A DNA stretch of 33,724 bases from Myxococcales bacterium (GTDB lineage Bacteria; Myxococcota_A; Bradymonadia; UBA7976; UBA1532). How positions within the stretch are numbered: the first letter of the stretch is position 1; each line of letters opens with the position of its first letter. Where the stretch lies: assembly GCA_002731825.1 (NCBI GenBank), contig PCCS01000011.1:1-33724 (forward strand). The letters run 5' to 3'. The position numbers and the translations under genes are program-made. The notes beneath the pieces were generated by a model, which made no database searches, was not told the DNA's origin, and saw only the letters and a list, made by a program, of their open reading frames with translations. Shown here in pieces: positions 5,779-14,703 of the stretch.

Positions 5779-7824
5779 GTGGGTAAAGCAGCAAAGAAGA
5801 GTGATCAGGGGCCTCTGGCAGGCCTCGATGCGGATATGGTCCGGGAGTGGTTCAGAATCACCCACCTGGGCCGTTTGATTGAGGACAAGGCCTATTTGTA
5901 TATTCGGGCCGCCAAAGGGTGGTCCTATCACGCCCCCTTTGCGGGACACGATGGGATCCAATTGGCATTGGGCCAAGCCTTCCGTGCCAACAAAGATTTT
6001 TTGTTTCCGTATTATCGAGACCTGTTGACGTGTTTGGCGGCCGGACTGAGCGTCGATGAAATTCTCATGAACGGGTTGTCCAAAGACGGTGATGTCGCGG
6101 GCGGTGGACGACACATGTCCAACCACTTTGCCAAGCCGGAAATCGGCGTGCAAAATGTATCCAGCTGTACGGGCAATCACACTTTGCACGCTGTTGGCGT
6201 TGCGCGGGCGATCAAGTATTACGAGTCCGATGGCATTGCGTACTCAAGCCAGGGCGAAGCAAGCACCAGTGAAGGCTACGTGTACGAAGCCCTCAACGGG
6301 GCGAGCCGTGAAAAATTGCCTGTTATTTTCGTGATCCAGAACAATGGCTTTGGGATATCCGTCCCCGTCAGTCAGCAGTCGGCGAACGCTCGAGTGAGCG
6401 ATAACTACAGCGGCTTGGCCAACCTGAAAATCATTAATGTTGATGGCACCGACTTTGTCGATTGTCACAATGGAATGCAGGAGGCGATTGCTCACGTCCA
6501 TACAGGCGAGGGCCCGGTTCTGCTCCATGCTCAATGTGTTCGTATTGGGGCTCACTCGAATTCGGACCGGCACACACTGTACCGCAGCGATGACGAGATA
6601 GCTGAGGCAGGAACCCACGATCCATTACCTAAATTGAGGGCTGCGCTCATCGATGCTGGGTTGATGACGGAAGACGAACTGACGGCTGTCGAAGAGGCCA
6701 ATGTCGCCGAACTCGCAGCCGCGGCGGAACGTGTCGAAGCATCTCCAGACCCTGACCCGGCGAGCGTGGATACCTTCGTCGAGCCCACGCCCTGGCAGGT
6801 AGAAGAGACCCCAACGCCCGAGACCGGTGACAAATGGAAGCTACGTGAGGCGATCAACGAAACGTTGCACGCTGAGTTCAAACGGAATCCAGACACGTTT
6901 ATCTGGGGGCAAGATGTTGCCAGTAAAGATAAGGGTGGTGTTTTCAACGTGACCAAAGGCATGGAAGCTGCCTTTGGTGAGGCTCGGGTGTTCAATGGGC
7001 CGATCGCCGAAGATTACATCGTTGGTACGGCCAATGGCATGGTCCGCTACAAGGCCGATCTGAGAGTGGTCATCGAAGCCGCCCAATTCGCCGACTATAT
7101 TTGGCCAGCTATGGAACAGATCGTCGAGATGTCGCACGATTACTGGCGTAGCCGCGGGCAGTTCAGCCCAAATGTGACCCTTCGGTTATCGAGCGGTGGC
7201 TATATTGGTGGCGGTCTGTATCACTCCCAGAACACGGAAGCGATCTTCGGCCACCTCCCTGGCTGCCGAGTGGTCGTTCCCGCTTTCGCAGACGATGCGG
7301 CAGGGCTCCTTCGCTCGTGTATTCGAAGTGAAGGCATGACATTTTTCCTTGAACCAAAGTTTCTCTACAACCAAGGCTTCGCGTCCACCGTTCGATGCGA
7401 TGAAAACCATGCGGTGCCCTTGGGCAAAGGTCGAATTCGTCGCCCCGGTTCTGATGCAACCATCGTCGCTTGGGGGACACCGGTTCATTGGAGTATTCGC
7501 GCGGCGAATAAACTAGCGAAAGAAGGTCATGAGGTCGAAGTTATCGATCTCAGGTCCATTCGACCCTGGGATCAGGAAATGGTCGCTGAGTCCGTCCGTA
7601 AGACGGGCCGACTTCTCGTCGTTCACGAAGACCACATCACCAATGGATTTGGGGCTGAAATTGCAGCTTGGGTCTCTCAGAATGTTTTTGAATGGCTCGA
7701 TGCACCTGTTCAGCGAGTGGGGGCCAAAGACATTCCAGTCGGTTTCTCACGAATTCTAGAGCGCGAAACTTTACCGTACGAAGCAGACGTGCACGAGGCG
7801 CTCAGCGCTCTACTGGCCTACTGA
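5779..7824 (+). CDS. Fused alpha/beta E1 subunit of a 2-oxoacid dehydrogenase (branched-chain/pyruvate type)
   Basis: A 681-residue thiamine-diphosphate enzyme with both E1 halves in one chain. The alpha half (about 20-320) carries the H-D-G-I-Q-L-A-L-G region, G-G-R-H-M-S (109-114) and the cofactor-binding stretch from G159-E-A to Q-N-N (187-189); E160 replaces the Asp of the usual G-D-G, as in other fused E1 proteins I recall. An acidic, Ala/Pro-rich linker (about 300-350) leads to the beta half (353-681) with conserved E411 (I-A-E-D-Y) and the Y-H-S-Q-N-x-E-A-I-F-G-H active-site stretch. It oxidatively decarboxylates a 2-oxoacid and passes the acyl group to a lipoyl E2, but no E2 or E3 gene is present here. 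The GTG start has GGAGGG upstream. It ends one base before a convergent gene. Confidence 0.9.
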   Translation: MGKAAKKSDQGPLAGLDADMVREWFRITHLGRLIEDKAYLYIRAAKGWSYHAPFAGHDGIQLALGQAFRANKDFLFPYYRDLLTCLAAGLSVDEILMNGLSKDGDVAGGGRHMSNHFAKPEIGVQNVSSCTGNHTLHAVGVARAIKYYESDGIAYSSQGEASTSEGYVYEALNGASREKLPVIFVIQNNGFGISVPVSQQSANARVSDNYSGLANLKIINVDGTDFVDCHNGMQEAIAHVHTGEGPVLLHAQCVRIGAHSNSDRHTLYRSDDEIAEAGTHDPLPKLRAALIDAGLMTEDELTAVEEANVAELAAAAERVEASPDPDPASVDTFVEPTPWQVEETPTPETGDKWKLREAINETLHAEFKRNPDTFIWGQDVASKDKGGVFNVTKGMEAAFGEARVFNGPIAEDYIVGTANGMVRYKADLRVVIEAAQFADYIWPAMEQIVEMSHDYWRSRGQFSPNVTLRLSSGGYIGGGLYHSQNTEAIFGHLPGCRVVVPAFADDAAGLLRSCIRSEGMTFFLEPKFLYNQGFASTVRCDENHAVPLGKGRIRRPGSDATIVAWGTPVHWSIRAANKLAKEGHEVEVIDLRSIRPWDQEMVAESVRKTGRLLVVHEDHITNGFGAEIAAWVSQNVFEWLDAPVQRVGAKDIPVGFSRILERETLPYEADVHEALSALLAY

Positions 7825-7825
7825 G

Positions 7826-8224
7826 TCACGGAGTCTTCGAGTCCGCAGCCCCGCCCTTCGGTTTTGGCGCTGCGGGCGCGGGCATCGACCTGGGCTGACC
7901 GGCTGTCTCCGCGCAGACCTTACGGCACGCTGCCATCGACGCGCTATCGCCCGTACAACGGGCTTTGCAATCCATGCCGTCTTTCTCTTGTTTCAATAGT
8001 CCATTGACAACTGCTTTTAATAAAACCGGTTTATTAACGCCCTGCCGACTTTCATGGCGTTTGAGTCGGTTCAGCACGGATGGGTTTATGACCCCAGATT
8101 GAGATGGTTTACTTTTTATGGGCGCTGCTTTCGGTTGGCTTTGGCTCTCTGTCTTTTTCGTGCAGCCGAAAGACCCCAAAGCCACTAAGATCGCAACCAT
8201 CATAGGCCATATTATCGTGTTCAC
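7826..8224 (-). CDS. Small lipoprotein of unknown function
   Basis: A 132-residue protein with an N-terminal hydrophobic segment ending in a slightly unusual lipobox (S-F-G-C21), then a Lys/Ser/Pro-rich linker, a short helical region (about 48-80) with four cysteines in a C-x3-C ... C-x3-C pattern (86-105), and a Pro/Ala-rich tail. The paired C-x3-C spacing suggests a small disulfide-linked helical hairpin. The GTG start at 8224 is chosen because GAGGAGGT lies six bases upstream. It faces the E1 gene head-on with a one-base gap and is divergent from the SGNH gene. I do not recognise the family. Confidence 0.7.
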   Translation of the reverse strand: MNTIIWPMMVAILVALGSFGCTKKTESQSQPKAAPIKSKPSQSGVINPSVLNRLKRHESRQGVNKPVLLKAVVNGLLKQEKDGMDCKARCTGDSASMAACRKVCAETAGQPRSMPAPAAPKPKGGAADSKTP

Positions 8225-8423
8225 GTGCGCACCTCCTCAGCGTATTTCGCTAGCCTAGAAGAGTCTATGACTAAAGGCAATTCGCTTTGGTTTTACCGTC
8301 TCAGAGTCGAGAAACCTTCGACAGCGACGAACAGCAATGGTATACGCGCTGCCCACGCGCCTGATCTAAAGCAGTCCTCTCATCCGCTGCACGGGCGTGG
8401 CGAAACTGGCAATCGGAGGAGTA

Positions 8424-9860
8424 ATGTCTCACGGCATTCGACTTATTGTCGCCATCACGGCACTCGTCTTCGCGTCATCATTTGTCGCAGAGTCGCAGGG
8501 GTACGTCTCGTTGATTGAGTCATCGGACTTTAATCGTGTCCTCCATCCTCTCCTCACCGGGTCGAATGCCGGTGTCGCCAACGCCGATCATGTCGCCACC
8601 AAAACAACGACGACAATGGCCCAGTCCGTTGCAGTCGAGCATCCACCGGTCCCGAGTTCAATTCCCGTTCACTCGCCCGATCGGGCTGATACCGCCGAGA
8701 AAGGGCTTTCTGACGACGCAGCTGATGAGTCGCCTTCGGTCCGTGAGCTGCCTCACAAACTGCAAGCGTTTTTTGATCGAGTCGATGCCGCACAGCGGTC
8801 TGTCGGTCCGCCTGTGCACGTAGTTCAGCTCGGGGACTCGGAAGTTGCATCGGATGCAGTGACGATGACAGCGCGAGACCTGGCGGCCGCTAAGTACGGC
8901 GACGGCGGACCCGGCTTTGTTTTGGCTATGAAGCCCTGGCCCTCGTATTCGCGTTCAAAGATCCTCCACAGTAAGCCTGAGAAGTTTCGAGTACGCTCAT
9001 TTCCCAGGCGCGAGATCAAGGATGGCCACTATGGGCCTGGGGGGGTCGGTTTTGAACCAAAAGGCGGCTACAGTCGCTTTATGAGTCTTCGGTCAGATAT
9101 TGTCGGAAAGCCCTGTGTTGTTACCTTCCATTATTTACAGCAGCCCAAGGGCGGCAAAGTCAGTCTCGTAGCCGGCCGTAATGTGGTCGCTGAGGTGTCA
9201 ACTGAAGGTGCAAAGTTAGCGAATCAGCACCCGGTCGACTTAGCAGCATGCCCCAAGTCATTGGGGTTTCGTATGATGGGTGGCGGTCGACTCAGAGTCT
9301 TTGGATGGCAAATACATACCAAGTTGGGTGGTATGTCGTGGACATCCATCGGGGTCAATGGCGCTCGCTACAGTCATTTGAACAATTATGCGGATGGTGC
9401 TTTTGCCAAGTCTTTAGGAGCCATCAAACCCGATTTACTGATTTTTGGATTCGGCCTCAATGTGACGTCCTATCCCCATGGATTGAACAAGAACTACGAG
9501 TCGCGTATGCAACACGTTTTCGAAGGACTCAAACCCCTCATCGCCAAGATACCGTGTGTCATCTTGGGTCCTTATCCAGTGGCCGCAAAGCTTAAGGGTC
9601 GTTGGGCTGTCAGTCCGACTTTATACAAAGTACTCGAGATTCAGAAGCGGCAGGCCGACCGGCATGGCTGTGTCTTCGTTGACCGATTCACGCGTCTTGG
9701 GGGCGCAGACGTCTTGTCGAAGTGGCGTCGAGGCCGGCCGCGCATTTTATCTGCGGACAATGTTCATTTGACCCGCGAAGGCTCACGACAAATGGGTGAG
9801 TTTATTTTTAAGTATCTCACTGTCGAATACGAAAAGTCCGCAGCCCGTTCGGATAAGTAG
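8424..9860 (+). CDS. Exported SGNH-fold O-acyltransferase/esterase-like protein
   Basis: A 478-residue protein with an N-terminal membrane anchor or signal (about 5-25), a low-complexity linker to about residue 105, then an SGNH/GDSL domain. Block I is L-G-D-S139 and block V is D445-N-V-H448, giving the catalytic Ser-Asp-His set. The block with the oxyanion Asn reads F-G-L-N346 where relatives usually have G-T-N or G-N-D. The middle (about 200-330) is a beta-rich insertion, as in AlgJ/AlgX- and PatB-like transferases. The following MBOAT gene starts 6 nt later, the classic pairing in which MBOAT passes acyl groups across the membrane and the SGNH partner puts them on a polysaccharide or peptidoglycan. 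Ribosome site GGAGGA precedes ATG 8424. Confidence 0.8.
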   Translation: MSHGIRLIVAITALVFASSFVAESQGYVSLIESSDFNRVLHPLLTGSNAGVANADHVATKTTTTMAQSVAVEHPPVPSSIPVHSPDRADTAEKGLSDDAADESPSVRELPHKLQAFFDRVDAAQRSVGPPVHVVQLGDSEVASDAVTMTARDLAAAKYGDGGPGFVLAMKPWPSYSRSKILHSKPEKFRVRSFPRREIKDGHYGPGGVGFEPKGGYSRFMSLRSDIVGKPCVVTFHYLQQPKGGKVSLVAGRNVVAEVSTEGAKLANQHPVDLAACPKSLGFRMMGGGRLRVFGWQIHTKLGGMSWTSIGVNGARYSHLNNYADGAFAKSLGAIKPDLLIFGFGLNVTSYPHGLNKNYESRMQHVFEGLKPLIAKIPCVILGPYPVAAKLKGRWAVSPTLYKVLEIQKRQADRHGCVFVDRFTRLGGADVLSKWRRGRPRILSADNVHLTREGSRQMGEFIFKYLTVEYEKSAARSDK

Positions 9861-9866
9861 ACCCCG

Positions 9867-11300
9867 ATGCTTTTTAACACAGCCCAGTTCGGCATCTTTC
9901 TGTTTGCCGTCCTCGCAATCTATTGGGGCTTGGCCCGTTACCGAACGCTCCGCTTGGGCTTTCTTCTGATTGCCAGTTATTACTTTTATGCTTCTTGGAA
10001 CGCTGCATACCTTCTTTTGATCGGTGCTGTGACCTTGGTGGATTATCTCGGCGCAATCAGCTTAGGTCGAATGGCGACTCCAGGCCTCCGTCGCTTGACC
10101 CTTACCCTCATCGTAACGGCCAATCTGGCCGTCTTAGGGTACTGGAAATATACCAATTTCCTCCTGGATGCATTTCGCGGATATCTTGGGCTTTTAGATG
10201 GATACCCGACGGCGCCTCTGGACATTGTCTTACCCGTAGGCATTTCTTTCTTTGTGTTCCAAGGACTCAGTTACGTCGTCGACGTCTATCGTGGGGACTC
10301 ACCGGTTGAGCGTTCGCTTCCTCGTTTTGCGCTTTATATTGCCTTTTTCCCACAGTTGGTTGCAGGTCCCATTATTCGAGCCAAAGACCTTCTTTTTCAG
10401 TTCGAACAGGACGTGCGGCTGACGACTGAACAAACAGGCCTCGGTCTCTACATGGTCCTCTGTGGATTATTGAAAAAGGCCCTATTTGCCGATTATTTGG
10501 CTGCCAATTTACTCGACCGTGTCTACGACAGCCCGACCAGTTATTCCAGTTTGGAGGTCCTCGCCACCGTTTACGGTTACGGATTGCAAATTTATGGCGA
10601 CTTCTCCGGTTATACAGACATCGCTATCGGCGTTGCCTTGCTCTTGGGTTTTGTTTTACCACCCAACTTTAATCTGCCGTATCGAGCCATTGGTTTGCAG
10701 GACTTCTGGCGTCGCTGGCACATTTCCCTGTCCACTTGGCTTAGAGATTATCTCTACATTCCCCTCGGTGGGTCACGTGGGGGCCAAGTTGCGACATATC
10801 GAAACCTATTTATCACCATGCTCTTGGGTGGGCTATGGCATGGTGCCTCATGGAATTTTGTGATTTGGGGCGCATTTCACGGAATCGGACTGAGTCTGTG
10901 GCGCCTATCAGCGGCCTGTTGGACTTGGATGCAGCCTCGCATGGGTCTGCCGCATTTGGACACGGGGATCGTACGGGTCTTCAGGACCGTTTTGACGCTT
11001 CACTTTGTTTTAGCGCTCTGGGTCTTTTTCCGTGCTCAGGACTTTGAATCCGCCATTGCGATCTTCACTCAACTGGTCTCCTTCACCCCAGGAACGGCTA
11101 ATCTTAGCGTCGCTTGCGTCAGTGTACTCCTTGTGGGGTACATGATTCATTACGCCCCATTGGATTGGCATAATAGAATCAGGCAAAAGTTTGTCTCATC
11201 GCCCTGGTATATACAGGCCATTATTGCTGTCAATGTACTCTGGGTTTTACGTCTTCTCAGTCTAGATACACCTCAGCAATTCATTTATTTCCAGTTCTGA
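9867..11300 (+). CDS. AlgI-like MBOAT-family acyltransferase
   Basis: A 477-residue polytopic membrane protein of the membrane-bound O-acyltransferase family. Hallmarks are W-R-R-W-H285-I-S-L-S-T-W with the following D-Y-L-Y-I-P-L-G-G, and L-W-H325-G-A-S-W-N with H338 in G-A-F-H-G; H325 is the usual catalytic histidine. It moves acyl groups, usually acetyl, from a cytoplasmic donor to the exported partner. It is co-directional with the SGNH gene six bases upstream, so the pair very probably forms one O-acylation system. No polymer-synthesis gene (alginate, cellulose or similar) is adjacent, so the substrate is unknown. Length is normal for the family. Confidence 0.93.
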   Translation: MLFNTAQFGIFLFAVLAIYWGLARYRTLRLGFLLIASYYFYASWNAAYLLLIGAVTLVDYLGAISLGRMATPGLRRLTLTLIVTANLAVLGYWKYTNFLLDAFRGYLGLLDGYPTAPLDIVLPVGISFFVFQGLSYVVDVYRGDSPVERSLPRFALYIAFFPQLVAGPIIRAKDLLFQFEQDVRLTTEQTGLGLYMVLCGLLKKALFADYLAANLLDRVYDSPTSYSSLEVLATVYGYGLQIYGDFSGYTDIAIGVALLLGFVLPPNFNLPYRAIGLQDFWRRWHISLSTWLRDYLYIPLGGSRGGQVATYRNLFITMLLGGLWHGASWNFVIWGAFHGIGLSLWRLSAACWTWMQPRMGLPHLDTGIVRVFRTVLTLHFVLALWVFFRAQDFESAIAIFTQLVSFTPGTANLSVACVSVLLVGYMIHYAPLDWHNRIRQKFVSSPWYIQAIIAVNVLWVLRLLSLDTPQQFIYFQF

Positions 11301-11335
11301 TTTTTGGCGATGTGGACGCGTTGGGACCGATGGGT

Positions 11336-12328
11336 TCAGGTTCCTGGAAAAACGATGGCTTTGTGGTGGGGGACATCATTTGGTCTTGGCATCGCGAGCG
11401 CACACTCAAAATACGAGAGGATACCGTCACTATCGCTTTCGATATAGGGCGCTGGATCCCGTGGGTTAAATCTCCAAAAAAGGGGCGTCATCGGCCAAAA
11501 ACGCCCTAGCTTGACCCAGACTGGATAGTGCTCGACGCAAAGCGCCCATGTGTTGTGGCAATGGTGTTGAAAATCTTCTTGCTCACCGGTGAATCGGTCG
11601 AACCACATATTGGCCATTCGTTTATATCGCCATCGTGTCTGTCCACGTCTAAATGCGTTGACCAGTCTGCCGTATTGTTTGTAGACACTGCGGGACAAGA
11701 CCCGCGGTTGAATCAAGGTGCCCATGGTTGAATGGAGATTGGCGCTGGCAATAAAGTCGACTCGGTCGTGGAGGTCAGCCAGCGTACGCGTCTCCGGCTC
11801 GCTCAGTGCCGATGCGCCGCGGTAGAATGGGTTGGCTGGGTCTTCAGACCCCAATCTCCACCCACCGAACGTAAGCCAGGTTGTTTTGGCGTCGCTTGGT
11901 CTGGGGAAATTTCGGTTTAAATCGACTCCATTGGCGTTGGTTCGCAGCTCGGCCAATACGCCTCGCCCATGTTGCTGCCACGTCCTATCATAGGCGTCTG
12001 GGTTAAGCGTCGGAATCACCCAAATGTCCACTGTCTCAAGCAGCATTTTTAGTCTCGAACAGCCTTCGGCAGCGCGCTGTAATAGCCCGAGCGCGACTTC
12101 GACAGCGATAAATTCGACGCCATGGATATTTGCACACACGAGAACTGCGCCCCGAGGCTCCGATGTGCCTTTGATTTGAACGGCATAAATCGGGCGTCCC
12201 TCGACGGATTGGCCAATGGCATGCAAGACCATGTCATCTCGCTTCGAGTGAGTCGAAATGGCCTCGTAGACAGCATCGAGAGGTCTATAAGGGGATAGGT
12301 CCGAATTTGAGTCAACGAGATTTCCCAT
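11336..12328 (-). CDS. M14-family zinc carboxypeptidase-like protein
   Basis: A 330-residue metallopeptidase of the M14 type. The zinc ligands are H69-x-x-E72 (A-N-I-H-G-V-E) and H199 (A-N-L-H-S). The substrate-binding stretch N-x-x-G-V-D-L-N-R-N-F-P (131-142) and N-P-D-A-Y (109-113) are intact, and E266 (V-E-H-Y-P) is the likely catalytic Glu. No signal peptide is seen, so it may act in the cytoplasm on peptides such as recycled murein peptides, as does MpaA, though it is longer than that enzyme. The ATG at 12328 lacks a clear ribosome site. It is convergent with the MBOAT gene and divergent from the sulfatase-like gene. Confidence 0.85.
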   Translation of the reverse strand: MGNLVDSNSDLSPYRPLDAVYEAISTHSKRDDMVLHAIGQSVEGRPIYAVQIKGTSEPRGAVLVCANIHGVEFIAVEVALGLLQRAAEGCSRLKMLLETVDIWVIPTLNPDAYDRTWQQHGRGVLAELRTNANGVDLNRNFPRPSDAKTTWLTFGGWRLGSEDPANPFYRGASALSEPETRTLADLHDRVDFIASANLHSTMGTLIQPRVLSRSVYKQYGRLVNAFRRGQTRWRYKRMANMWFDRFTGEQEDFQHHCHNTWALCVEHYPVWVKLGRFWPMTPLFWRFNPRDPAPYIESDSDGILSYFECALAMPRPNDVPHHKAIVFPGT

Positions 12329-12397
12329 GGGTCATACTGCCATTTAAAGCATAAATTTCTCAATCTTTCCCCGCAGCTCGTGCTGTCCTTTGAGATA

Positions 12398-12415
12398 TTT
12401 TAATCCTCATTAAAA
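12398..12415. promoter_or_regulatory. Inverted repeat TTTTAAT-CCTC-ATTAAAA between divergent genes
   Basis: Perfect 7-bp half-sites around a 4-bp spacer, near the middle of the 167-bp gap between the divergent M14 peptidase and sulfatase-like genes. Position and AT-rich symmetry suit a shared operator. As RNA it could form a weak hairpin in either direction, but it lies upstream of both genes, so termination is unlikely. Confidence 0.4.
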
Positions 12416-12495
12416 CGCTGGAGTCTGTTGCAGATGAACGACTTTACGCATCGTCTACTGGTAAATTTTGTTGGCATTATGTAAACGGGGGTCTC

Positions 12496-14697
12496 ATGAA
12501 TGACGTAAACAGCCAAAAGCAAATGCCCCCGACCACCACGGCAACACTCCGAACACGCATGCTGATCTTCGCTGCAGTCGGCTTAATCGCGGGTTGGATA
12601 GACGCCCGTTTTGGCTCTTTGGGTGGTTTAAATACGGGTTTGGCCATAGGAATGGGGTTTGGTGCAGGCCTGTCCATTAGCCTCTACTGGACGATTCTCA
12701 GTGCAGTGACGATTCGTCTCAATTGGATTCTGAGTCTATCGACCTGGTTGCTGAGCTCGATTTTTGCCGGTGGCTACTTAGCCTATCTCCTCAACGCCTT
12801 CCTGCGACTCGGCAGCGAGCACAACACGCTGGCTCTGATCACCATTGCGGGCTGTCTATGTGCCGGCATCGGTGTTGGATTGCTCTCTTGGTTGATCGAG
12901 CCACGTATTAAAGCGCGTCATTGGATACAAGATTTGGTCTGGCAGCGATTTAAGTTGCCGGTCGGTGCAGCTCTATTGGGCTTCGGCCTCGCCCTCGTGA
13001 TTCTCGAGCGGCGGGTTTTCGTAGGCTTGTATCCACAGGCCCATAAGGCGATCTTAATTATCGGAGTCTTTGTTCTGGCGAGTGCGCTGATTTTCCTCTT
13101 GAAAGAGGGCATTCCCAAAATGATTTTCACCCGACCCATCTGGCTCATTGGTTTGGCGATGTTATTTAATGCATTCATCGACTTACACAAAGACAGCGAT
13201 GAAGAAATACATGACCTACGGCAACGGCCCATCATCAGTTTTTCAATGGACGTGCTGCGGAGCATGACCGACCTCGATCGGGATGATTACTCAAGCCTAT
13301 TGGGGGGCGGTGATTGCGCGCCGTTCAACGCCATGATCAATCCAGGTATGCGGGAAATACCTGGGAATGGAATAGACGATAATTGCCGTCTTGGTGATGT
13401 CGAAGTGAAGACTGAGACGACCCCAAATTCAACCATTGAGCCCAAGCCGACTGGGTTGGATAGCCCCCGGTCTAGAGTGCCTGATACGTCCTTAGTTCTG
13501 ATTACCGTCGATACGGTGCGCGCGGATCATTTATCCATTTATGGCTATAAAAGACGGACGACACCGAAGCTGGAGCGCTTTGCCACCCGGTCGGTCATAT
13601 TTGATCGCGCGTATGCGTCCAGCGCTTGGACCAGCTTATCCATTTCATCGATGATGCGCGGTCTCTATCCGCGTCGCCTCAAGTGGACGCCTGTCTATGA
13701 GACCAATAAGTTCCGCCTCATCGAAGATCCGGCCAGTGAATTAAAAGAGGGTGAGAAGGTGCGGATCACGTTCACGATGCCTCTAAACGACCCGAGACCC
13801 ACCTTGGCTCAACGGCTACAGGCGCATGGATTGTACACCGCAGCCATCATCAACGACGGCTATGCTGAATTCTTGAGTGAGAAGATGGGGGTCGCCGCCG
13901 GATTTGATCGATTTGAAAATATGGATGATCAGCCCAAGCGGAAGCGCACTGTGCGAGGCACAGTCAATCGTGCGATGAAAATCTTACGAGAGATTCCCAA
14001 AGACAAATACTTCTTTCTTTGGGTGCATATCTTTGGACCCCATGACCCGTCTACTAAACACAAGGGGAGCCCAAAGTTTGGCACATCTATAAAAGATAAA
14101 TACGACCATGAATTGCATTATGCGGACGCTCAATTGGGCCGTCTTTTAACCCGCCTGAAAATCATGGAGACGCGACAGCGAATCGCCACCGTTATTACAT
14201 CAGACCACGGTGAACTGTTTTTCAAGAAACGCCGCTATCATGGCGTAAATCTGCATGAGTCCAGCATCAAGATTCCTTTGATTATATCGGCGCCTGATTG
14301 GCCTGCTGGCCGGACAGAGACTCTGGCGAGCCTGGTGGATGTCATGCCCACAATGCTCTCGCTGGCCGGAGCCCCACCCGCGTCTGAGTCCGACGGCGAC
14401 AACCTAGAGCCCTATGTCTTCGGTCACCAACCTCATGGGGACCGAATTCGATTTGCTGAGACCTGGTATCTCTCTAAAGATGGGACGCCGAAAAAGGATA
14501 TGGTTGCGGCTTTTGATGGTCGCTACAAAACGGTCCATAATCGGTTAAAGAGCTACACAAAAGTGGTCGACCAGCATGATTTAAGGCGGCGGCCCAAGAA
14601 CCTTGGACTCAAATCAAAAAGGGCCAAGCGTCTCAATAAAAAGCTCGAAGAGTACATCGAGACGACCAGCGGCCCCATTTGGCCTTCGGCCAAGTAG
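12496..14697 (+). CDS. Membrane-anchored sulfatase/phosphotransferase-like enzyme with a MopE-type metal-binding loop
   Basis: A 733-residue protein. Residues 20-230 contain about six membrane helices. A juxtamembrane loop (about 260-297) has the D-x-D-R-D-D-Y and N-P-G-x-x-E-I-P-G-N-G-I-D-D-N-C pattern of MopE-like putative metal-binding repeats. The rest is an alkaline-phosphatase/sulfatase fold: T-V-D339-T-V-R-A-D344 metal site, the W-T379 nucleophile position, and S-D570-H571-G-E with H582. There is no C-x-P-x-R formylglycine motif, so the nucleophile is probably Thr, as in LtaS and phosphoethanolamine transferases, rather than a true sulfatase Cys. It likely acts outside the inner membrane on a phosphorylated or sulfated envelope component. 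The ATG at 12496 has a weak G-rich ribosome site. Confidence 0.85.
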   Translation: MNDVNSQKQMPPTTTATLRTRMLIFAAVGLIAGWIDARFGSLGGLNTGLAIGMGFGAGLSISLYWTILSAVTIRLNWILSLSTWLLSSIFAGGYLAYLLNAFLRLGSEHNTLALITIAGCLCAGIGVGLLSWLIEPRIKARHWIQDLVWQRFKLPVGAALLGFGLALVILERRVFVGLYPQAHKAILIIGVFVLASALIFLLKEGIPKMIFTRPIWLIGLAMLFNAFIDLHKDSDEEIHDLRQRPIISFSMDVLRSMTDLDRDDYSSLLGGGDCAPFNAMINPGMREIPGNGIDDNCRLGDVEVKTETTPNSTIEPKPTGLDSPRSRVPDTSLVLITVDTVRADHLSIYGYKRRTTPKLERFATRSVIFDRAYASSAWTSLSISSMMRGLYPRRLKWTPVYETNKFRLIEDPASELKEGEKVRITFTMPLNDPRPTLAQRLQAHGLYTAAIINDGYAEFLSEKMGVAAGFDRFENMDDQPKRKRTVRGTVNRAMKILREIPKDKYFFLWVHIFGPHDPSTKHKGSPKFGTSIKDKYDHELHYADAQLGRLLTRLKIMETRQRIATVITSDHGELFFKKRRYHGVNLHESSIKIPLIISAPDWPAGRTETLASLVDVMPTMLSLAGAPPASESDGDNLEPYVFGHQPHGDRIRFAETWYLSKDGTPKKDMVAAFDGRYKTVHNRLKSYTKVVDQHDLRRRPKNLGLKSKRAKRLNKKLEEYIETTSGPIWPSAK
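14679..14693 (+). terminator. Hairpin spanning the end of the sulfatase-like gene
   Basis: TTGGCC-TTC-GGCCAA forms a 6-bp stem with a 3-nt loop in the last codons before the stop at 14695-14697, between two convergent genes. It is followed by GTTGGCTTTATTTC on the plus strand, only partly T-rich. A weak bidirectional terminator is plausible. Confidence 0.35.
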
Positions 14698-14703
14698 TTG
14701 GCT

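Noticed and set aside
5704-6189. 161-codon minus-strand frame over the E1 promoter-proximal region
   Set aside because: Antisense to the recognised E1 alpha domain, with no protein-like features.
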